A stretch of DNA of 10,429 bases. It comes from CAIYZT01 sp052387855 (lineage in GTDB: Bacteria > Pseudomonadota > Alphaproteobacteria > Rhodobacterales > Rhodobacteraceae). A model generated the notes under the pieces. The model ran no database searches and was not told where the DNA came from. It saw only the letters and a program-made list of their open reading frames with translations. The position numbers and the translations under genes were made by a program. The stretch spans positions 1 through 10,429 of the forward strand of contig JBQTIT010000108.1 of assembly GCA_052387855.1 (NCBI GenBank), read 5' to 3'. Shown here piece after piece: positions 1 to 5,872 of this stretch. How positions within the stretch are numbered: the stretch's first letter is position 1; every line of letters starts with the position of its first letter.

Positions 1-212
1 CGCTGGCCGAGGGCCTCTGGGGCCCTCGGCCGGGAAGGGAGCGGGCGGCTCGCATGACCTCGGCCAATGCCTCGGCCAAAGTCGGGCGGAGAAGGAAAGG
101 CAAGCCTTTCCCCGCCCATGTGGGAGCGCATCTGTATGACCGGTTCCGCTTTCACACCAGAGGCCAGCGCCTGACCTGGCTGGCGCGAAGCGCCGGCCGG
201 GGGAAGGGCAGG
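1..212. repeat. Palindrome-rich tandem repeat, unit 1 (212 bp, left edge of window)
   Basis: First visible copy of a tandem repeat; its true left boundary may lie outside the window. It contains several perfect inverted repeats: an 11-bp stem GGCCGAGGGCC/GGCCCTCGGCC with a 5-nt loop (5-31), an 8-bp stem GGAAAGGC/GCCTTTCC with a 2-nt AA loop (94-111) framed by GGGCGG/CCGCCC, and a 12-bp stem GGCCAGCGCCTG/CAGGCGCTGGCC (162-173 with 209-220, the last 8 bases lying in unit 2). A 23-bp segment after position 173, absent from unit 2, holds its own GGCGC-GAA-GCGCC hairpin. A short open frame across it gives a repetitive Arg/Gly/Ala peptide and is most likely not translated. The role is unknown; REP/BIME-like or structured-RNA roles are possible. 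Confidence 0.8.
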
Positions 213-403
213 CGCTGGCCGAGGGCCTTTGGGGCCCTCGGCCGGGGATGGGGCGGGCGGCATCGCGTGGCCTCGGCTCGTGCCTCGGCCAAAGTCGGGT
301 GGAACAGGAAAGGCACCGCCTTTCCCCGCCCGTGTGGGAACCCATCCGGGTGACCGGTTCCGCATCAGTGACATAGGCCAGCGCCTGCCGGGGGAAGGGC
401 AGG
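213..403. repeat. Palindrome-rich tandem repeat, unit 2 (191 bp)
   Basis: Second copy, clearly similar to unit 1 along its length. The 11-bp stem recurs perfectly (217-227 with 233-243, loop TTTGG). The GGAAAGGC/GCCTTTCC stem recurs (307-314 with 318-325) although its loop changes from AA to ACC, so the stem is kept while the loop varies. The long inverted repeat GGCCAGCGCCTG/CAGGCACTGGCC (376-387 with 400-411) carries one mismatch. Shared linear blocks include CCTCGGCCAAAGTCGGG and TGACCGGTTCCGC. No convincing coding frame is seen. Confidence 0.82.
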
Positions 404-518
404 CACTGGCCGAGGGCCTTTGGGGCCCTCGGCGGGAATGCCGCAACCGGCTCGCATGACCTCGGCTGGTGCCTCGGCCAAGTCGCGCGGGCAGGGAAAC
501 ACCGCGCTTTTGCGCCCC
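404..518. repeat. Palindrome-rich tandem repeat, unit 3 (degenerate, truncated)
   Basis: Third, decayed copy that stops at the 3' end of the dehydratase gene. It keeps the main stem (409-418 with 424-433, one base pair lost at the outer end) and the GCATGACCTCGG and TGCCTCGGCCAAG blocks. The GGAAAGGC hairpin is mutated beyond clear pairing. Because the dehydratase is read leftwards, its transcript would run straight into these stems; the 409-433 hairpin could slow or end transcription, but no U-tract follows it, so I do not call an intrinsic terminator. Confidence 0.7.
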
Positions 519-2036
519 CTACATCACCGCGCCCATGGCCCAGGGCACGAACTCTGCCCCGCCAAAGCCCAACTCTTCGGACCTGGTCTTTTCCCCCGAA
601 GCGGTGCGCAGAAAGCTCTCGAAAATCTCCTGCCCCTTCGCCTCGATGCTGACACCGTCCGAAACGATGTCGCCGCAGTTCAGGTCCATGTCCTCGGACA
701 TGCGCATGTACATCTCGGTGTTGGTGGCCAGCTTGATGCAGGGCGTCGGCTTGTAGCCGGACACCGATCCGCGACCGGTGGTGAAGACGATCAGATTGGC
801 CCCCCCCGCGATCTGCCCGGTGACCGAGCAGGGGTCATAGCCGGGCGTGTCCATGTAGACAAAGCCGCGCGCGGTGACCGGTTCGGCGAATTTGTAGACC
901 TCGGTCAGCGGCGCGGTGCCGCCCTTGGCCACGGCGCCGAGCGATTTTTCCAGAATCGTCGTCAGCCCGCCCTTCTTGTTGCCCGGCGAGGGGTTGTTGT
1001 CCATCTCGCCGCCCCAGCGCGCGGTGTAATCCTCCCACCAGCGGATGCGCTCGACGATCTTTTCGCCCACCTCGCGGCTGACGGCGCGGCGGGTCAGCAG
1101 GTGCTCGGCGCCATAGATCTCGGGCGTCTCCGACAGGATCGTGGTGCCGCCATGCGCAACCAAGAGGTCCGAGGCATGGCCAAGCGCGGGGTTGGCGGTG
1201 ATGCCCGAATAGCCATCCGATCCGCCGCATTGCATGCCGACGACCAGATGCTCCAGCCCCGCCGGCGCCCGGCGGCTCTGGTCGGCGATCACCGCCATTT
1301 CCTTCAGCGCCGTGAGGCCCCGCTCGATCGAGCGGCGGGTGCCGCCGGACTGCTGGATCGTCATGTGGCGAAAGTTGCCGTCGCCGCGCAGTCGCTCGCG
1401 CCCGATCAGGTCGGGCACCTGCATCACCTCGCAGCCAAGCCCCACCAGCAGGATGCCGCCAAAGTTCGGGTTGCGCGCATAGCCCTGCAAGGTGCGGTAG
1501 AGCGTGGCATAGCCCTCGTCCTTGCCCGACATGCCGCAGCCGGTGCCGTGAACGATCGGCACCACGCCGTCGACATTGGGGAAATCGGCCAGAACGCCGT
1601 CACGCTCGGCCGCCTCGGCGATGAAGCGCGCCACCGAGCCCGAGCAGTTGACCGAGGTCAGAACCCCCAGATAGTTGCGCGTGCCGACGCTGCCGTCATG
1701 GCGGTGATAGCCCATGAAGCTGCGCGCGGCGCCGGGCAGGGGCTGGGGGTTGCGCTCAGAGGCAAAGGCATAGTCCAGATCGTGGCCGCCCATGCCCAGA
1801 TTGTGGCTGTGCAGATGCGTGCCGGGCGCGATGTCGGTCAGCGCGCGGCCGATGATCTGGCCGTAGCGGATCACGTTCCGCCCCTTTGCGATGGCGCTGG
1901 CCGCCAGCTTGTGGCCGCGCGGCACGGGGCCGGGCAGGGGGCTGCCCAGCGCCTCTGGCACCGCGCCGGCCGGCAGGTTTTCCAGCGCGATCACCACATT
2001 GTCCGCAGGGTGCAGCCGTATCGAATTCGGGGCCAA
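519..2036 (-). CDS. UxaA/GarD-family sugar-acid dehydratase (altronate dehydratase-like)
   Basis: 505-residue cytosolic enzyme of the altronate/galactarate dehydratase family, which removes water from an aldonate or aldarate to give a 2-keto-3-deoxy acid. The layout is complete: an N-terminal SAF-type domain (about residues 5-85) followed by the large catalytic region (about 105-500). Family motifs are visible: NYLGVLTSVNCSG (121-133), HGTGCG (163-168), LVGLGCE (197-203), VGMQCGGSDGYSGITANPALG (266-286) and DNNPSPGNKKGG (346-357), with conserved cysteines at 131, 167, 202, 270, 403, 433 and 454 that could serve the iron site. The length matches E. coli UxaA (~495 aa). The start is a TTG at 2036, chosen because a perfect AGGAGG lies 5 nt upstream. 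It diverges from the GntR gene, a common place for the target of a local regulator. The exact substrate (altronate, fuconate-like or another acid) cannot be told from sequence. Confidence 0.92.
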   Translation of the reverse strand: MAPNSIRLHPADNVVIALENLPAGAVPEALGSPLPGPVPRGHKLAASAIAKGRNVIRYGQIIGRALTDIAPGTHLHSHNLGMGGHDLDYAFASERNPQPLPGAARSFMGYHRHDGSVGTRNYLGVLTSVNCSGSVARFIAEAAERDGVLADFPNVDGVVPIVHGTGCGMSGKDEGYATLYRTLQGYARNPNFGGILLVGLGCEVMQVPDLIGRERLRGDGNFRHMTIQQSGGTRRSIERGLTALKEMAVIADQSRRAPAGLEHLVVGMQCGGSDGYSGITANPALGHASDLLVAHGGTTILSETPEIYGAEHLLTRRAVSREVGEKIVERIRWWEDYTARWGGEMDNNPSPGNKKGGLTTILEKSLGAVAKGGTAPLTEVYKFAEPVTARGFVYMDTPGYDPCSVTGQIAGGANLIVFTTGRGSVSGYKPTPCIKLATNTEMYMRMSEDMDLNCGDIVSDGVSIEAKGQEIFESFLRTASGEKTRSEELGFGGAEFVPWAMGAVM

Positions 2037-2041
2037 GGTGC

Positions 2042-2047
2042 CCTCCT
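2042..2047 (-). promoter_or_regulatory. Ribosome binding site fixing the TTG start of the dehydratase
   Basis: AGGAGG on the minus strand, 5 nt before the TTG at 2036. It is the strongest Shine-Dalgarno match among the genes of this window and no ATG lies nearby in frame, so it decides the non-ATG start. Confidence 0.75.
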
Positions 2048-2071
2048 GTCTTGCGCGAATGCCCGGGCCCC

Positions 2072-2096
2072 TTGACCGCCCGTCAATCAGCGGTCA
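2072..2096. promoter_or_regulatory. Overlapping inverted repeats between the dehydratase and gntR
   Basis: Two nested inverted repeats share arms: TTGAC-N5-GTCAA (2072-2086) and TGACCG-N12-CGGTCA (2073-2078 with 2091-2096). TTGACG on the minus strand (2086-2081) could also be a -35 box for the dehydratase, 17 nt before a poor -10 (GGCATT). This could be a second operator or simply promoter structure; the sequence alone does not decide. Confidence 0.35.
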
Positions 2097-2112
2097 GAGG
2101 AGCGCTGCGGCC

Positions 2113-2141
2113 TTGTGCCACGGCGATCCCAGAGCTAACAT
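2113..2141 (+). promoter_or_regulatory. Candidate sigma-70-type promoter of gntR, leaderless
   Basis: TTGTGC (2113-2118), a 17-nt spacer, then TAACAT (2136-2141). The -35 is poor (3/6) and the -10 fair (4/6, keeping TA and the final AT). Seven nucleotides after the -10 lies the A of the gntR ATG at 2148, so a transcript from here would have almost no leader. No Shine-Dalgarno sequence precedes the ATG, which agrees with that. Confidence 0.45.
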
Positions 2142-2150
2142 GCTAGCATG
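2135..2150. promoter_or_regulatory. Putative GntR-family operator, copy 1 (overlaps gntR start codon)
   Basis: CTAACATGCTAGCATG, which contains the perfect 12-bp palindrome CATGCTAGCATG and can also be read as two direct 8-mers CTARCATG. The same motif with two changes occurs in the other divergent region (5822-5837). It covers the candidate -10 and the gntR ATG, so bound protein would block gntR expression: an autoregulatory layout. Assignment to this regulator is inference from position and recurrence. Confidence 0.6.
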
Positions 2151-2882
2151 ATAACGACAAGCGCCCCCCCTCTGCAAGAGCCCGCCGCAGCCGAAAGGCG
2201 GCTGACGCCGCTGTCGGCCTATCCGGGCTCGCTGGCGCAGCGGGTCTATCTGTCGCTGAAAGAGGCGATCCTGACGCTCAGCTACGGGCCCGGCGATATC
2301 CTGCGCAAGCCCGAGATCTGCGCTGCCCTTGGCGTCTCGCGCAGCCCGGTGGCCGAGGCGGTGGCGCGGCTTCAGGCCAAGCATCTGGTCACCGTGATGC
2401 CGCAGGCCGGCACCTTTGTCGCGCGCCTGTCGATGCAGGAGGTGCGCGAAGGCGCCTTTCTGCGCGAGGCGCTGGAACTCGCGGCGGTCGAGTTGGTGGC
2501 CCGGACCATCACCGAGGACCAGCTTGTGCTGCTGCGGCGCAACCTGCGCGTTCAGGCCGCCCACGTGGCCGACCACGATTTCGCCGGGTTCTACCTTGAG
2601 GATGCCGCGATGCACGCGCTGATCCTGTCCTTCACCGGCTTCAAGCGGCTATCGTCGCTGGCCGAGAGCGCATGGGTCCATGTCAACCGCGCGCGGCGGC
2701 TTGTGCTGCCCACCCCGGGCCGGGTCGAGCAGACGCTGGACGAGCATCACGCCATTCTCGCCGCGCTTGAGGCGCATGACCCCGCCGCCGCCCGCGCCGC
2801 AACCCGCCTGCATCTGGGCCAGCTCATCGCGATTCTCGAACCCATCGCCGCCACCCGCCGCGACCTTTTTGATCCGGAGTGA
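2148..2882 (+). CDS. GntR-family transcriptional regulator, FadR/FCD subfamily
   Basis: 244-residue DNA-binding regulator. The winged helix-turn-helix spans about residues 27-93, with the recognition segment LGVSRSPVAEAVARLQ (61-76; the family usually has PVREAL at the end) and wing MPQAGTFV. The FCD ligand domain (about 100-235) keeps the metal/ligand residues D152, H156, H200 and H222, so it probably senses a sugar acid or related carboxylate through a bound metal, as FCD proteins do. The ATG at 2148 is the only plausible start: no other in-frame Met precedes the HTH, yet it has no Shine-Dalgarno sequence and sits inside the putative operator, suggesting leaderless translation and autoregulation. 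It leads a three-gene unit; the next gene starts 4 nt after its stop. It is the only regulator in the window and presumably controls both divergons. Confidence 0.93.
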   Translation: MITTSAPPLQEPAAAERRLTPLSAYPGSLAQRVYLSLKEAILTLSYGPGDILRKPEICAALGVSRSPVAEAVARLQAKHLVTVMPQAGTFVARLSMQEVREGAFLREALELAAVELVARTITEDQLVLLRRNLRVQAAHVADHDFAGFYLEDAAMHALILSFTGFKRLSSLAESAWVHVNRARRLVLPTPGRVEQTLDEHHAILAALEAHDPAAARAATRLHLGQLIAILEPIAATRRDLFDPE

Positions 2883-2886
2883 TGCC

Positions 2887-3855
2887 TTGACCGAAGCGTT
2901 GCGCTTTGCCGCCCGGCTGAACGCCTTCAAGCTGGGCCTGCCCGGCAAGCCCGGTCTGTCCGATCTGCTGGCCCGGGTGGCCTTGGTGCCGGGGATGGGT
3001 CATGCCGATCTGAACTATCCCGACCATCTGGAGGGGCTGACCCCGGCCGGCGCCTCGGCAGCGCTGGCGCGCGCGGGGATCGGGCTCAACGGGCTGGCGA
3101 TGCGCTATTATTCCGACCCCGGCTTTCGCCTTGGTGCCTTTACCAACCCCGACCCCGCCACGCGCCGCGCCGCGATCGACCTGACGCGCCGGGGCCTTGA
3201 TGCGCTGGCCGAGATGGGCGGGCAGGTCATGACGCTGTGGCTGGGCCAAGACGGGGTCGACTATTCGTTTCAGGGCGATTACGCGCGGATGTGGGATGAC
3301 ACGGTCGCCGCCCTTGCCGAGGTGGCCGACCACAACCCCGCGCTGGACATCTCTGTCGAATACAAGCCGAACGAGCCGCGCGCCTTTGCCCTTCTGCCCG
3401 ACATGGCCACGACGCTGCTGGCGCTGGACGAGGTGGGCCGGCCCAACACCGGCGTCACGCTGGACTTCTGCCATCTGCTGTTTGCCGGCGAGATTCCGGC
3501 CCGCTCCGCCCGGCTGGCCGCCCGCAGGACGCGAATTCTGGGCCTGCATCTGAACGACGGCTACGGCAAGCGCGACGACGGGCTGATGGTGGGTTCGGTC
3601 CATCCGGTGCAGACGGTGGAGCTTTTTGTCGAGATGATGCGCCAAGGCCCGGCGCAGACGATCTATTTCGACACCTTTCCCGATCATTCCGGCATCGACC
3701 CGGTGGCCGAGGCCGGCGCGAACATCGCCATGACGCGGCGGCTCTGGGCGGCGGCGCAGGGGCTGGCCGGGCGGGCCGACCTTGCCGCCGCCATCGCCGC
3801 GCAGGATGCCGCCGCAAGTCTGCGTATCATCGCGGGGGCGCTTTATGCCGGTTAG
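2887..3855 (+). CDS. RhaI-like sugar isomerase/epimerase (xylose isomerase-like TIM barrel)
   Basis: 322-residue metal-dependent ketose/aldose isomerase or epimerase of the xylose isomerase-like TIM-barrel superfamily. Likely metal ligands and catalytic residues can be placed: E158 in SVEYKPNEPR, D193 and H196 in TLDFCHLLF, H221 in HLNDGYG, an acidic pair D230/D231 in KRDDGLMVGSVHP, and D262 in IYFDTFPD. The spacing E-35-D-3-H closely follows what I recall of Pseudomonas stutzeri L-rhamnose isomerase (E219, D254, H257, H281), but this protein is about 100 residues shorter, so substrate identity is open. The start is a TTG at 2887: GGAG ends 7 nt upstream, there is no in-frame ATG near the N-terminus, and earlier in-frame codons overlap gntR. 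It overlaps the kinase gene downstream by 11 nt, implying translational coupling; the two likely act in sequence. Confidence 0.85.
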   Translation: MTEALRFAARLNAFKLGLPGKPGLSDLLARVALVPGMGHADLNYPDHLEGLTPAGASAALARAGIGLNGLAMRYYSDPGFRLGAFTNPDPATRRAAIDLTRRGLDALAEMGGQVMTLWLGQDGVDYSFQGDYARMWDDTVAALAEVADHNPALDISVEYKPNEPRAFALLPDMATTLLALDEVGRPNTGVTLDFCHLLFAGEIPARSARLAARRTRILGLHLNDGYGKRDDGLMVGSVHPVQTVELFVEMMRQGPAQTIYFDTFPDHSGIDPVAEAGANIAMTRRLWAAAQGLAGRADLAAAIAAQDAAASLRIIAGALYAG

Positions 3856-4753
3856 CGGGCCCCCCCGCATCCTGGTCGCGGGCGCGCTGCATCTGGATGT
3901 GATCGTTCGCGCCCCGCGCCTGCCGCAACTGGATGAGACGCTGGTCGGCGCGGGCGTGCGCTATGCCCTTGGCGGCAAGGGGGGCAACCAGGCCATCGCG
4001 GCCCGGCGCATGGGGGCAGCGGTGGCGATGGCCGGCAGGATCGGCAGCGATGCCTTTGGCGGCCAGCTTCTGGCGCTGCTGGCCGGGGCGGGGGTCGGCT
4101 GCGCCGGCATCGTGCAGGGGCCCGGCGCCTCGGGCATGTCGGTGGCGATCGTCGAGGCGGGCGGCGAATACGGCGCCGTCATCGTCTCGGGCGAGAATCT
4201 GAACCTTTCCGCAGCCGACATCCCGCTGCCCGCCGGCACCGGCGCGCTGGTGCTGCAAAACGAGGTGCCGGAAGCGGTCAATCTGGATCTGGCCCGCCGC
4301 GCCCGCGCCGCCGGCATCCGCGTGATCCTGAACGCGGCCCCGGCGCGCGCGATGCCCGGCGCCCTCTGGTCGCTCATTGACCTTCTGGTGGTGAACCGGC
4401 TTGAGGCGCGCCAGCTTCTGGGACGCGATCTGCCCGCGCCCGAGGCGGCAGGGGCGCTGCGCCAGATGGGCCCCGGGGCGGTGATCGTGACCCTTGGCGC
4501 CGAGGGGTTGGCGCTGGCCGGGCCAGACGGGGCGCATCGCATCGCAGCCCACCGCGTTGCGATGGTTTCGGCGCATGGGGCAGGCGATGCCTTTATCGGG
4601 GCGCTGGCCGCCGAATGGGCGGGTTCGGGCGATCTGGAGCGTGGCGCGCGGCTGGCCGCAGCTTTTGCCGCGCTCCATGTGTCCAGCCTGCCGGAGGATC
4701 AGGCGTTTGTCTCGCGGCGCGCGGCGTTGGACCTGTCGGGCCTTAGGGACTGA
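3845..4753 (+). CDS. PfkB-family carbohydrate kinase (ribokinase-like)
   Basis: 302-residue ATP-dependent sugar kinase. The N-terminal PfkB signature GGKGGNQA (43-50; usual form GGKGANQA) binds the sugar, with D18 as the expected hydroxyl contact. The C-terminal signature AHGAGDAFIGAL (243-254) supplies the anion hole and catalytic base D248; the usual T of TGAGD is H here. VNRLEA (183-188) matches the NxxE metal region (N184, E187). The length is normal for ribokinases (~300). The ATG at 3845 has GGGGG 6 nt upstream and overlaps the isomerase end by 11 nt; starts further upstream would lie deep inside the isomerase. It could phosphorylate a ketose, a 2-keto-3-deoxy acid from the dehydratase, or ribose-like sugars; sequence does not decide. 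Its stop is 7 nt from the stop of the convergent reductase gene, with no terminator between. Confidence 0.92.
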   Translation: MPVSGPPRILVAGALHLDVIVRAPRLPQLDETLVGAGVRYALGGKGGNQAIAARRMGAAVAMAGRIGSDAFGGQLLALLAGAGVGCAGIVQGPGASGMSVAIVEAGGEYGAVIVSGENLNLSAADIPLPAGTGALVLQNEVPEAVNLDLARRARAAGIRVILNAAPARAMPGALWSLIDLLVVNRLEARQLLGRDLPAPEAAGALRQMGPGAVIVTLGAEGLALAGPDGAHRIAAHRVAMVSAHGAGDAFIGALAAEWAGSGDLERGARLAAAFAALHVSSLPEDQAFVSRRAALDLSGLRD

Positions 4754-4760
4754 GCCCGCA

Positions 4761-5798
4761 TCAGCCGGTTGGCGCGTCGGCGCGGATCAGGCGCTCGTCC
4801 TTCAGGTCCTGCCACAGGGCCGGGGGGATCACCGCGCTTGCCGCGCGGGCGTTGGCCTCCACCTCGGCCACGCTCTGCCCGCCGGGGATCACCGTCACCA
4901 CCGCCGGATGGCACAGCGGAAACTGGAACGCCGCATCGACCATCCGCACACCGTGCCTTGCGCAGACCGCCTCGATCCGCGCCACGCGGTCCAGCACCGC
5001 CGGCGGCGCCGGTTCATAGTTGTAATGCGCCCGCCCGGCCGCCCGCGCGCTGGCCGGCATCGCCAGAACGCCCGAATTGTAGGGCCCGCCCAGCACGATG
5101 CCGATGCCGCGCGCGGCTGCCAGCGGCAGAAAGCTGTCCAGCGCCTCCTGCTCCAGCAGCGTATATCGCCCGGCCAAGAGGAACAGGTCGAAATCCCCCC
5201 GCTCGGCCAGCCACTGGCAGGGCTGCCATTCGTTCAGGCCCGCGCCAAAGGCGCGGATCACCCCCTGTTCGCGCAAGGACATGAGCGCGCGGTAGCCCCC
5301 GGCCATGAATTCGTCCAGCCGCGCCTGCGCCGCCGCCGGACTGCCGTGGGTAAAGACGTCAAGGTCATGGGCATAGAGCACGTCGATCCGGTCCAGCCCC
5401 GTCCGCTCCAGCGAAGCCTCCATCGAGCGCATCACCCCGTCATGGGAATAGTCATAGACCTCGACCCGGGCGGGCACGTCAAAGAACTTGCCGATCGCGA
5501 TGCGGTCCTGCCCCTTGGGCGGCACGCGCATCAGCCGGCCGACCTTGGTCGCCAGAATGTAGTCCTCACGCCTCTTGCCGCGCAGAAAGGGGTTGAGCCG
5601 GGTCTCCGACAGGCCCAGCCCGTAAAGCGGCGCGGTGTCAAAGTTGCGCACGCCAAGGCGCCATGCGGCCTCAAGGGTGGCGCGCGCCTCGTCCTCCCCG
5701 ACAGCGCGAAAGAGGTTGCCGATCGGGGCCGTGCCAAAGCCCAACTCGGTAAAGCGCAGCGCCCCCCTGCCGCCCCGGTCCCAGACCCGCGTCTTCAT
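4761..5798 (-). CDS. Aldo/keto reductase, L-fucose / D-threo-aldose 1-dehydrogenase-like
   Basis: 345-residue NAD(P)-dependent oxidoreductase with a TIM barrel. The catalytic tetrad is intact: D54 and Y59 in NFDTAPLYG, K85 in ILATKVGR, H144 in DVLYAHDLD. The start of the protein (LGFGTAPIGNLF, residues 19-30) and the long loop around 90-120 resemble the group containing D-threo-aldose 1-dehydrogenase/L-fucose dehydrogenase and pyridoxal 4-dehydrogenase, enzymes that oxidise the aldehyde or hemiacetal carbon to a lactone. The ATG at 5798 is preferred because AGAGGA lies 6 nt upstream; the in-frame ATG at 5804 would sit directly on that site. It diverges from the BtpA-type gene across a putative operator. 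A lactone from this enzyme could feed, after hydrolysis, the UxaA-like dehydratase. Confidence 0.9.
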   Translation of the reverse strand: MKTRVWDRGGRGALRFTELGFGTAPIGNLFRAVGEDEARATLEAAWRLGVRNFDTAPLYGLGLSETRLNPFLRGKRREDYILATKVGRLMRVPPKGQDRIAIGKFFDVPARVEVYDYSHDGVMRSMEASLERTGLDRIDVLYAHDLDVFTHGSPAAAQARLDEFMAGGYRALMSLREQGVIRAFGAGLNEWQPCQWLAERGDFDLFLLAGRYTLLEQEALDSFLPLAAARGIGIVLGGPYNSGVLAMPASARAAGRAHYNYEPAPPAVLDRVARIEAVCARHGVRMVDAAFQFPLCHPAVVTVIPGGQSVAEVEANARAASAVIPPALWQDLKDERLIRADAPTG

Positions 5799-5828
5799 TT
5801 GCATTCCTCTCGCCTTGCGCCCTAACAT
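5799..5828 (+). promoter_or_regulatory. Candidate promoter of the btpA-like operon
   Basis: TTGCAT (5799-5804), an 18-nt spacer and TAACAT (5823-5828). The -10 lies inside the putative operator, as at gntR. Transcription would start near 5835 and leave a leader of about 38 nt before the ATG at 5873. Confidence 0.4.
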
Positions 5829-5837
5829 GTTAGTATG
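5822..5837. promoter_or_regulatory. Putative GntR-family operator, copy 2
   Basis: CTAACATGTTAGTATG, identical at 14 of 16 positions to the site at 2135-2150. It contains the perfect 12-bp palindrome CTAACATGTTAG (5822-5833). Because of the symmetry, a TAACAT hexamer is present on both strands here, so one bound repressor would cover the -10 of both divergent genes. Confidence 0.62.
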
Positions 5838-5855
5838 AATCGGATGGGCAGGCAA
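5827..5855 (-). promoter_or_regulatory. Candidate promoter of the aldo/keto reductase gene
   Basis: On the minus strand: TTGCCT (5855-5850), a 17-nt spacer, TAACAT (5832-5827). The -10 is the other half of the operator palindrome. The start point would fall near 5820, about 20 nt before the ATG, leaving room for the AGAGGA ribosome binding site. Confidence 0.45.
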
Positions 5856-5872
5856 AGCCGGCAAGGAGCGTT

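Noticed and set aside
54..353. 99-residue ORF in the repeat region with internally repeated ASAKVG peptide
   Set aside because: The peptide repeat simply mirrors the DNA tandem repeat; frame length and composition do not persist into the third unit, and no convincing ribosome binding site is seen.
408..434. Rho-independent terminator for the dehydratase at the 11-bp stem
   Set aside because: The stem is strong but no T-run follows on the minus strand, and the same stem recurs in each repeat unit away from any gene end.
1..518. CRISPR array
   Set aside because: The period is about 200 bp and similarity runs through the whole unit; there are no short identical repeats with unique spacers of constant size.
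420..2075. Long plus-strand open frame (551 codons) opposite the dehydratase
   Set aside because: It is antisense to a clear UxaA-family gene; the translation is Ala/Arg/His-rich with no family motifs, as expected for a shadow frame in high-GC DNA.
2882..2884. ATG overlapping the gntR stop (TGATG) as start of the isomerase
   Set aside because: It is out of frame with the isomerase; the in-frame TTG at 2887 with GGAG 7 nt upstream fits.
4751..4763. Bidirectional terminator between the convergent PfkB and reductase genes
   Set aside because: Only 7 nt separate the stop codons and no stem with a flanking T-run is visible around them.
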